In this document: positions 1 to 9,600 of the stretch, in pieces
How the letters are laid out: the number at the start of each line of letters is the position of its first letter
Position numbering within the stretch: the first letter of the stretch is position 1
Source: Dastarcus helophoroides
Taxonomy: Eukaryota > Arthropoda > Insecta > Coleoptera > Bothrideridae
DNA length: 64,000 bases
Reading direction: 5' to 3'
Assembly: GCA_028583605.1 (NCBI GenBank)
Contig: CM053331.1
Span: forward strand, 31,722,411 to 31,786,410
Made by a program: the position numbers and the translations under genes
Notes under the pieces: generated by a model
Databases searched by the model: none
The model's input: only the letters and a program-made list of their open reading frames with translations
Told to the model about the DNA's origin: nothing

Positions 1-1263
1 ATCTGAAAAATATCTTTGAAATTGTTGAGACCAACGAGGAACACTTTTAAAAAAACTTAATAGAAATTTAGAGCAAAAGTCGAAATTATGAAAATAAGTT
101 ATAACTCTCAAAAAAAAGTCGAAACTTTAGAAAACGACCAAAAATTTGATCAAAGGTTTAAATTTTTGATAAAAGTCAAAATTGTGAAAAACAACAAAAA
201 ATCAACAGTTTGAAAAAAAATAAAAAACTGCAAAAAACTTACCGAAAAAAAAGTCATAATTTGCAGAAAAATATGACATTTTTTAGAAAAAATCGAAATT
301 AAAAAAAAATATAAGAATTCTAAAAACATTAAATTTTATACATTAAAAAATTTAATTATTTCATGAAATTTTAAGGTCAAAAAATTAAAACTTTTCAAAA
401 ATCAAGTAAAGCAAAAACTGTGAGAAATTTGAGAATAAATCAAATTATTGATTATCGTTCGAAATTTAAAAAAAAAAAGTAGAAATTGCTGAAAAAGAAC
501 ATGAAATTTTTAAATTCGGGAATTCATGATAAAATCAAAAACCTCAGAATAGAGGAAATATTCTTAAAAAATGAACTAGGGAAATAAAAATTCTGAACAA
601 AATTTGAAATGTTGAAAAAACTCAAAATCCCTAGAAAGGTCAAAATTCGGAAATATTTGAACCTTATATTCGAACCTCCAAAAATTTGAAATTGAAACAA
701 AAAGTAAACATCTTTATTATTATTTTTTAAAAGCAGACAAAGCGAAAATTTTGAAAAAAAGTAGATAAAGGTATTAGCTAAAAGTTTTAAGAAAAGTATA
801 CACTAAGGTAGAAGTAAAAATTTTCAGTAAAGTCGAAATTTTCAAAAGAAAAGTTTCTCAAAAATCAAAATTTTCGACAGTTGAAATCGAAGACCAAAAT
901 TTTTTAAATAATCTAAAATTTGAGAAAAGATCATATTCGAATAAATGGAAATTTTGAAAAACTGAAACTGAAATTTGTAGTTTTCAATAGAAATGTCAAC
1001 ATCTTTAAAGCAAAAATCGAAATTTTTAAATCAGTTTTAAAAAAATGATATTTTAAAAAGGTTGAATCAAAAAGAGTCGAAATAATCAAAAAGGCAAAAT
1101 TACGAAATTTGAAATCTTGTAAAGAGTCGATATTTCGAAAAGAATCCAAAATTTTAAAAAAGTAGTGATATTCAAATAAGGTGACACTTTTAAAATAATG
1201 TATAAATTTTGAGGAGATTATAAAGTTTGTGAAGAAGTTTAGTTTTAAAAGAGAAAAAACAGT
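1..1263 (+). repeat. degenerate ~20-nt satellite, A-rich strand
   Basis: Diverged tandem reiteration of a unit close to AAAAAAGTCGAAATTTTGA. The A-rich version reads on the + strand. Units vary in length and are heavily mutated. It resumes at 1405-1790 beyond a hammerhead-like repeat. ORFs here are products of low complexity. Confidence 0.75.
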
Positions 1264-1400
1264 TTCTCTCTGAAGATGACAGCTTGGCTGTCGAAATGCG
1301 TTAGAGCAACCTTTGTTGTGTTTTTTAATCTTTCTTGGTTTCAGGGGACAAGTTCTGTGTTTCAATTTTTGAAGATAACCAAGGACCAGTTTGTTTCATC
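1264..1400 (+). repeat. hammerhead-like dispersed repeat, copy 1
   Basis: About 137 bp: CTCT (1266-1269), core CTGAAGA (1270-1276), extra T, hairpin GACAGC-TTG-GCTGTC (1278-1292), GAAA (1293-1296), self-complementary ATGCGT, then U and AGAG (1303-1306) complementary to the CTCT. A conserved tail follows (TTGTTGTG, CTTGGTTTCAGGGGACAAG, ACCAAGGACCAGT). Stem II differs from most copies by a compensating T-A to C-G change. Confidence 0.7.
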
Positions 1401-1790
1401 AAAATTAAAAGAAATAGTCACAATTTCTAGGAAAAGACGAATTTTCAGAAAAAAAAAAACAAAATATCTAGAAATATAAAATATATTATTTAAAATCTCA
1501 AGAAAAAGGCAAACTTTAAGAAACCGGCAAAATTTTCTGGACAACCCGATTCTACATATAAAGGTCAACATTAAAAAAAATTAATTGTTAAGAAAAATGG
1601 AATTTTAAAAAACAAAATAAAAAAAGGTGACATGTCGAGAAAAGCATCGACATTTGAACAAAAAATTGGAAATTTTTCGGGGAAAGTCAGTTTTTAAGAA
1701 TAAAAGATAAATTTTGCAAATCGAGCAGAAATTTTAGTAAAAAATATTCAACCAAGAGCGAGTCGGCCTTACATGATTGGGATTCCGTAC

Positions 1791-2779
1791 CAATTGCTGC
1801 AGAGAATCAATAAAATAAATTAAATCATTTTTTTTTAATGTATGAATTTGAAATTTTATGCAAATTTTCTTGTATTATAATTAAAAAATAAAAAACATTG
1901 TCTATTTTCAGATATACACACTTTTTTTTACAATCAATCCAAATATTGATGGAACTGATAACTGAGTTGATAATGTCTCAAGTAAAAAGTATTCATTCGC
2001 AATCGATGATTAACACAGCTTGTGAGATCGCCCCAAAATGAGCTAGAATATTTGATTGCAGTCGCAATTACTGCATTGCATGCAATTTAATGAATTAGTT
2101 TTAACTCCAAAAATATTCATCTAATAAAAAACGTAAAGGAACATTTGAGCTAAATTAAGATTTTATTTGAGACAAATTATTGGGTCATGACGTCTTGACA
2201 TGCAAGCACCTATTTTTCCAGAAATATATTTTTTCTTAACAACTGTTGCGATATCAAAAAAATCTGCAGTTTTCCGATAATCTATGGCCCAATAATTATT
2301 AAACCTATTAAAACTTAAATTTTATCTTTAGAAACCTAAGAGAACAGGGGGCGGTCGTTTGTTATACATTTTGAGGTGTTTTTTTTTGAGATGATTGATT
2401 GGACCAAAATTTATTATAAAAAATATTTTAGGTGCCTTAGACGTTGCTCTTTTAGATGATACTCCATACGATATATTAGATAAAACTTGGTTTTTTGAAG
2501 ACTAAATTAAATTAAATATTTTACGATTCTTGGAGGTAACTCTATCATATGATATTTCAACCGATATGATGAACTAAATTCTGATATTTTTGCTACCAAA
2601 TTTACCCCCCCATTTTATTATAAAATATTTCTTTTTCCAATCGTTGGGTGGCGGTGTTTGCCTGGGTCATCGAGAACTAATGCCGTGCAAAATTTCAAAT
2701 TTCCACGTCACACAGTTTTTGAGGAAAACTTTTTTGTGACAAACACGAGAGTGAGATTATAAGGGTATCTTTTTGCTTT
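1791..2779. other. AT-rich non-satellite stretch, no gene seen
   Basis: Upstream DNA without the satellite rhythm, RNA gene or recognisable coding similarity. Contains short T runs and one C-rich patch near 2605. Confidence 0.5.
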
Positions 2780-4710
2780 AAGGTACTGAACTCTAAAAAA
2801 AGTGATATTTCGAGAAAGAGGTCAGAATTTGAAGAAGAAAGTGGATGTTTAGAGAAAATATTAAATAAAAATAAATTTTAAGAAAAATAGGTCGAATATT
2901 ATAAATAAAGTCAAAATTTTGAAAAAAGACAAATTAGTAGAAGCTAAAATGAATTTAGTGAGTATAAAATACAATTAAAATAGTCGAAAAAAAGGCAAAT
3001 TTCTAGAAAAAAGTCAAAATTTCGGGAAAAAATCGGAATTTTGCACTGGAAGTCATATTTAAAAAAAAGTCGGGCATTGTTTTTAAAATTTTGAAACTTA
3101 AAGTCGGAGAGTACTTTGTAAAAAAAGTCGAAAATTCTAAGCAAAAAAAAAGAAGAAATTTTGTTTAATAAGTTGATTTTTAAGGCACCAATCAAATTTT
3201 GGGAATATTCGACGTTCCTAAATAAGACGTACTTTCAGAGAACATCGAAATATCAAAAAAAAAATTGAAATTTCAAGATTGAGAATTAATCTAAACGATC
3301 GTATTTTAAATAGTAAAATTATAAAATTTAAAAAACAAAACCATAACGCAATTTTGGGAAAGCAACTTTTGGGAAAAAACTCGAAATTTCTAAAACAACA
3401 AAAACCAATTTTGAAAGAAATTCCAAATCCCCAAAATAAGACCAAATTTTTAAGAAAAAATCGAAATTTCCAGAATACACTCGAAAAGTAGGTACAAATT
3501 CGAAATTTCCTAGGAAGAGTTATATTTTGCCAAAATTTTGAAAAAAAAAAGGAAGAACTTTGGAAAAATTAAAATTGCATTAAAACAATCGACTGACTAA
3601 TTATTTTTTTGTGACGGTTTGAGTCAACAGGAGATAAGTACCGCACCGTACCCCAGCGAAACTCGAAAAATGTTCAATATTTTTGTCTTTTTACAAAACT
3701 TGGTCTGGCATTGATTATGAAATTTTAAAAATAACAGTCGAAGATTACTTTGTAAAAAAAGTCAAAAATTCTATAAAAAAATAAAATTTTGCATAATAAG
3801 TCAAATTTTGAGGTACTAATTAAATTTTGGAAATAGTCGACTGTTTTAAATAAGACGAACTTTTATAGAACATCGAAATATCGAGAAAAAAATTTGAATT
3901 ACGAGATTGAAAATTAATCTAAAGGATCGTGTTTTAAGTAGAAAATTCTAAAACTTGAAAAACAAAACCATGTCGCAATTTTGGAAAAACAAGTTTTGGA
4001 AAAAAACTCAAAATTTCCGAAAACCATTACCAATTTTGAAAGAAATTCCAAATTCTAAAAATAGGACCAAATTTTTGAGAAAAAGATCGAAATTTCCAAA
4101 ATACACTTAAAAAGTAGGTATGAATTCGAAATTTTCCAGAAAAAGGTAAATTTTGTCGAAATTTAGAAAAAAAAGAACTTTGGAAAAACCGAAATTTCAT
4201 TAAAACAGTCGACTGAGTACTTTTTTTTGATGGTTTAAGTCAACAGAAGATAATCGCCGCACCGTGCCCCAACGAAGCTCAAAAAATGTTCAATGCTTTT
4301 GTCTTTTTACGAAACTTCTAAATTTCAAAACAATATTTTTCAAAATTTTCCGATTTTTTTTAATTTTCACATTTTCATCAAAAGATTAATCAATATTCGA
4401 AAAAAGGAACATTCTAAGAAACAAGCCGCAACTCGCAGAAAAAAGTCAAAATTTCCAAAAAAAAAGGTGAGTTGTGAGAAATAGCAAATTTCTAAAAAAA
4501 AAAGGATAAATATTCGGAATGTTGAGAAAGTTCGGTTTTGATAAAGGAAGTCGAATTTTAAGGATACATTCGTAATTCCCGAAAAATAAATAAAATTCTG
4601 TGAAATAAGAAAAATTTTGAGAAAAAATTCAACATTATGGCAAATGTCGAAATTTCAAAGTAATGGCGAATTTTACAGAAAAAACGAAAATTTTAATTTT
4701 TGGTTTCCCG
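2780..4710 (+). repeat. A-strand satellite with a ~0.6-kb tandem duplication
   Basis: Two diverged copies, about 3083-3700 and 3715-4316, share long landmarks in the same order: a TACTTTGTAAAAAAAGTC block (3113 and 3745), an AACATCGAAATATC block, GATTGA(G/A)AATTAATCTAAA, and a non-satellite end with GTCAACAG(G/A)AGATAA and CCGCACCGT(A/G)CCCCA (3630s and 4250s). Period is about 620-630 bp. Confidence 0.75.
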
Positions 4711-4989
4711 TATGAGCCAAGAGGCAAGTTATGCTAGACCTATCCTAGCTACACCTATAAAGAGATTAAAATACAGTGGATTTCAGCAGGGAGAGTAATT
4801 CTCCTTTACATTTTATATCTTTCTCAATTTTCCTTACATCCTTTCAATTCCTTGTATCTTGCGCCACCTTTTTTCGAGAGGTAAAATTATCCATCCCCCG
4901 CAAGGAAAACTTGCACAGTTATTGATTAAATTATGTCAAGAATATTTTTGGAGGAATAATGATGTTACTTTACATTGGTCAATATTTCA

Positions 4990-5470
4990 ACATATAAAAA
5001 GCAATAATATTACTAGATTGGAAAACTACCCGGACGCTCAATTCAAGTGTTGTCTATTTTTATAAAGAAATTCTGTCGCAAATAAGCATTAAATCTATAA
5101 TACGCCCATGGATGGCGCTTCGAAACATCTAACTTCCTAAAATAAGTCGACCCAATCTAAGTCCTTTTTTTGTATCAGCATATTAACTTCTAAATAACAA
5201 AATATTATTTTATTGGAAAACTACATTGACACGCTTTCTCCATATTTTTAAAGGAATCGTCTGGCAAGTAAGCAATTATTTGTCCATGGATCACATTATC
5301 GGTAACACCAAAGGCATAAAATAAGGCAGCAGGAATCCATGTCTCTTTTTTTTAATATTAAGAGCGCCGCTTTTCGTCATAGAATCCATAAATTTCTGAA
5401 ATTTCTCTTATTATGTTCACGATAATGTACGTTCAAGTGTACCTTCATATAGAAATTCTAAACTTAAAAC
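4990..5470 (+). repeat. diverged low-copy tandem repeat (2-3 units of ~200 bp)
   Basis: Landmarks TTGGAAAACTAC, a following GACGCT-like box, TATTTTTA(T)AA(A)G(G/A)AAT and CCATGGAT occur near 5020-5115 and again near 5215-5295; a weaker third set (GTTCAAGTGT, AGAAATTCTAAAC) lies near 5433-5465. No coding similarity seen. Confidence 0.4.
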
Positions 5471-5905
5471 TAATATAGAGGTTGTATAGACGTTGTTGTT
5501 TCTGTCCTTCAGTCAAAAGACGAAGTACCTACCTGGCCGAAATTTTTCGAAACCCCAACTCATCTGTAATGATGAATTGAGCACTCCCAAAGCTTATCCC
5601 TATCTGAGCTGCAATTTCATCAACAGTTAAACGATCACCTTCCAAAAGTCCTTGAACAGCGTTAATCTTGTCCGCACTCAGACTGGTCCGAAGACGACGT
5701 GCATGGGGTTCATTTTCAACTTGAGTTCGTCCTTCCAAAAAATTTACATTTGAGTTTTATTCAAATAATTATCCACTGTGCTTTCAGTTTACGAAGAATT
5801 TCGGCTGCCTTTACACCTTCAACGGCAGGAAATCTAAATATAATGCTCTGCGCAACGTGCGGATGAACCTCTTGCTCGCTTATTGTATCTACAAATGACG
5901 AATGG
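5463..5905 (-). pseudogene. Mos1-type mariner transposase fragment (N-terminal HTH region), dead
   Basis: Read on the minus strand from 5905. A first piece around SEQEV..HVAQ..I.F...EGVKAAEILRKLKAQW is the N-terminal helix-turn-helix of Mos1/SETMAR-type transposases. A second piece, GRTQVENEPHARRLRTSLSADKI followed by LTVDEIAAQIGISFGSAQ and ITDELGFRKISAR (5738-5529), is the second HTH with linker. A third piece, RLLTEGQKQQRLYNLY (about 5520-5465), lies in another frame. Frameshifts and a gap between pieces 1 and 2 kill it, and the catalytic DDD domain is absent. It lies about 0.7 kb upstream of exon 1. Confidence 0.75.
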
Positions 5906-6198
5906 CGAGAACGGAATTCGCTTTAGCGCAGAAAGTCACTACCTAACATGCCTAGGAGGATGGGCACACTCCCGACGCCCTCATGGCGACATTATGGAAA
6001 TTTCGCTTTATATTTGATTTACCCTCGTACGTGAAAGTTCTGACAGTGTAAACTGTCGTCAACTGTTTTGTAATCAATTTGTAGATATGGTAATTACGAG
6101 TTTCGTCGACTTTTTAGTTCATTAATGACTCTAAATATGCTTTTTACTACTGTATCATTATAATAGTTCTTATTGTTAGACTAATTATGTGAGTAGCA

Positions 6199-6210
6199 GT
6201 ATATAAATAT
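6199..6210 (+). promoter_or_regulatory. possible TATA box upstream of the SLC17-like gene
   Basis: TATATAAATA at 6200-6209, about 420 bp before the start codon, is the best TATA-like match upstream of exon 1. The region is AT-rich, so chance matches are common and no initiator is clear. A 5' UTR intron cannot be excluded. Confidence 0.2.
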
Positions 6211-6626
6211 ATTATACCAATTACTACAAATTAGCTAAGTACATAACTGTAAATTATTAAAAGCACGAGTATACGAAACTTTTGTTGATCATGTGGAAAT
6301 TCTTCCGAAAAAATCGTTGTTTTACTAGTCATAATTTTAATGTAAAGTACAAAGTTGACTTCCACATTAAAATAAATAAATTAACAGTAGCAACGATAAA
6401 AATAATCGTTTTAAGCATCTTATCTTTGCTAGTATTAGAGTTGAGATTACTTAAGATACCATCTACAGGTGAAGGTTAACCGTTAAACAGCATCATGTGC
6501 AATTCCTAGTGTCATCCTTTATTTAAAAGTAGTGGTCCAAAAAACTCCAGAGTCAACATGTGTTGAATGATGAGACGTAACATAGGTTGATTAATTTGAA
6601 TTTTATCGGTGATACTCTCAGCAAAA

Positions 6627-6657
6627 ATGGAGAACACAAAATGCAGCGAACCAAAAG
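6627..6657 (+). CDS. SLC17-like gene, coding exon 1 (start codon)
   Basis: ATG in a strong context (AAAAATGG) opens an 11-codon exon, MENTKCSEPK plus one base of the next codon, ending AAAAG at a GTAAAC donor. Its phase-1 end fits the phase-1 start of exon 2, and the joined text (MENTKCSEPKGKDKPFIKTR) is a short charged cytoplasmic N-terminus of the kind SLC17 proteins have before TM1. No in-frame upstream Met was needed. The 5' UTR presumably lies just upstream, but its start is not visible. Confidence 0.75.
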
Positions 6658-9600
6658 GTAAACATTTAGATACATTTCCCTAAAAACGCTAACCAGTTAC
6701 TCAGAATTGTGTGATATGCTTCAATAAATTGACTCAAAACCAGACAAAATATGAAAATATTTTGTCTAGTCTTGAGTGTTCATAGATATGGCACTCGTGT
6801 ACTTAAGGCATCTATTTCTGGCCTAATTTTAAGGTTCCAATTTAGTTTATTTATCTAATCGAGTAATTTTATAAAGAAAGGGAAGAGATTGTCTTTAGAG
6901 CTCCTTTTGGAGTTGACTGTGTTTGAATATTAATTGTCTATTGCAAATTCTGTAGTTCAAACTAAAGCAGGACAATAGCTAACTAAGGAGCACCTCTAGA
7001 GAAGCAATAATTAATTGTTGTAGATCAGCTCTAATATGCATCTACAAATACTATTTCATATTGACATGATGGTGATTGTGCCAATTTAACTCTATCGCTA
7101 TTTAACAAAATTTCGCAGTTGTGTTGTTTCAAGGGAAATTACAGCAACAAAATTTTTTTTTTCATTCATGAGTTCGATTTTGTTAGGCATATTCAAAGAT
7201 GAAAGTGTTTTATAAAATTTTATACCAATAAAACAAAAAAATGTTATAGAGTGCTATTCTGTAACTTGGAATAGATTCAGTAAATCAAAGACAGTTTCTT
7301 TTCAAAAATGCTCGGACACGTCAATTAAATTTTTAAATTGCAGTCTCTTTGATGTAGGAAAATTTTATAGCGTGCCCCAAATTTAAGATATGACGTCATC
7401 GACAATTTTTTAAATTGCAAACCTATTTCTTTCTTGACTATCCTTAAAGAATATATCAAGTTGTACATGCGTACCAAAGTAACATATTTTATTCCTTGTC
7501 AATTAAATTAAAGGATATTTACAAATTTATTCACTAATTCTAAAAATAAAGAAATCTGATTCCATTCAATACAATTTTCGTAAAATTTAAAAATCGCGCA
7601 TCAGTAAAACTGGGTTGACGTCTTATCACAATTTTTTAAGAAACCTTAATAAAAACAAATAAGAAGAGTGGTATCGATCGAAGAGGCTATCAGTTTGTCA
7701 TTTTAATGTTCAATCCACTCGCAAAGGATAACCCTATTATGCCTTCAAAACACCGCGAGTAGGATGCGGAAGCAAGAATAGATGGCGATTAGGGTTTATA
7801 CAAAAACCGACATTTTAGAAAACCGGTTTTCGAATAGTAATTTTTCCAGAAAACCGGTTTTAACCGGTTTCGAATTTTTATAAAAAAAATTTTTGCTCGA
7901 ATATTCTGTAATTCGAACAAAAAATTTTAACAGAAAATTTAGAGTGATTAAAAGCAGTTTTTGACTGAAATTATTTACCGTTCAATTTTATTGATAGTAC
8001 ATTTTTTTTATGCAATTTAGTAGAACAAAGAAATAATAGTTGACCAGGATTAAATAACTTTAAAAACAATTATTCGTTGTTTATGCATAATTTTCACATA
8101 TAAGGATGTAAATATTTTTATAATAGTGAAACGAGTTATGCAGCAAAGAGTTCGAATAAATAAAAACAATATATTTTCATATTTTTATAATAAAAATATT
8201 ATTTTTTCAAAAAACAATGTTATTAGATACAGATGGATACTTATTAAAAACAATTAGAAAATATATAACTGTATTATATAATGTAAATTATAATCAAAGC
8301 CGAAAGACAAGAAAGAGTAAATAAAGTTTATGCATACATACTTATTAAATTTTAGTTTCAAGTTGATGTAGGCTTATATTTAAATATTTTCGATTTCCTT
8401 TACTTGTCCATTCATCTATAGTTATAGAAAATGTTTGCCCTTTATTCTTCATACAATTTAATTCATTTATAGTTTCATTTTTTATAGTTTCATAAAACTT
8501 ATAAATAAGATTCATAACTCAAGAATTATTTTGTGGTAAGCAATAATTTCGTTGTTGCAATGACTCTCGTATGAACGAGCTATTTGTTATGCAATTAATA
8601 GATAGTCCATCCAATGCAGCAAGCTTTGATACAATTTCTTCTAAATTAGTCCTTTTCACAAAGTTAAAAATACAGGGCTGTGTACTTGTTTGTGAACTCG
8701 GGCCGGCATCAGATGATTTTTTCTCGGTTATTTTATTGTACACTGTTTTCAAATGATTATGTAGACTGCTTGTGCTTGATCCTTTGCAAGTAAGCATTTT
8801 ATTGCAACAGTGTTTTCATCAATCTGGTACATTTGGCTACATTTGTCATTTTTAATTTTTTTAAAAATGTTATTCATACATTGAAAACCGATATTTTCTA
8901 CTAAAAAACCGGTTTTCGAATTTCATAATTTCCTCCAAAAAACCGGTTTTTAAACCCGGTTTTTAAAAACCGACAAACCCTAATGGCGATGAACCGTCTT
9001 TTTAAATAAGATAGGTTGTAATTTTTGGGGAAAATTTCGTTCTGTAACCAGTTCCATAGCTTGAAAGTTCTATAGAAAAAAAAACCTCCATAGGTAGAGG
9101 TAGTCACTGTGTCAAGCTGGAGAGCACAGGAATTTGCTGACGTTGACTGTCTTGTTAAGTGACAAACTCCATCTTTTTCTAAAATCGACCAAAATGATGT
9201 ACTTAATCGAAACCCACAGGATTGAAATGTCAATAATGATTGGCTACAAAGATAGAACAAGAAGATAACATGAAATTATTCGTTTCTTCAGAGAGAAGTA
9301 TTCTGACTTGCCACCCATATCGCAAGGTACCGTAAGCAAGATTAAAAAACAGTTTCGGAAAAATGGGCACTTAAGAAAAAGAAGTAATCTTCGTCAGAAT
9401 GCGCGCGATGAAGATGTCAAAATTAATGTACTTCTTCCTGTCCAAGAAAATCCTGATGTCCCCACTAGTCAGATAGGTAGGGAACTCGAAATTAGCCCGT
9501 CTTCAGTTGCAAGAATTCTGAAAATGCAAAAATGTCATCCTTGTAAAATGACAATTCTCCATGAATTCTTAGAAGGTGATCCGGACAGAAGACTCCAGTT

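Larger units (their letters stand above)
7709..9230 (-). mobile_element. C-terminal fragment of a jockey-type retroelement, split by a hAT insertion
   Basis: Minus-strand text FYRTFKLWNWLQNEIFPKNYNLSYLK (about 9083-9005) plus, beyond the hAT, FLLPHPT...GYPLRVD-stop (about 7789-7710) is a diverged copy of the C-terminus at 13078-13290 (ITSKLWNSIPKGIFPKNYDL, LFPHPTC, GCPLRVD). It belongs to the same retroelement family as the pseudogene at 13.1-14.8 kb. Only the end of ORF2 is present, a typical 5'-truncated insertion; it interrupts the DD41D element upstream of its transposase start. Confidence 0.75.

Noticed and set aside
6291..6470. Candidate first coding exon (MWKFFRKNRCF... ending STG before GTGAAG), phase-compatible with exon 2
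   Set aside because: It would place a hydrophobic segment before TM1, unlike SLC17 proteins. The ATG at 6627 has a better start context, a better donor and a typical short N-terminus.
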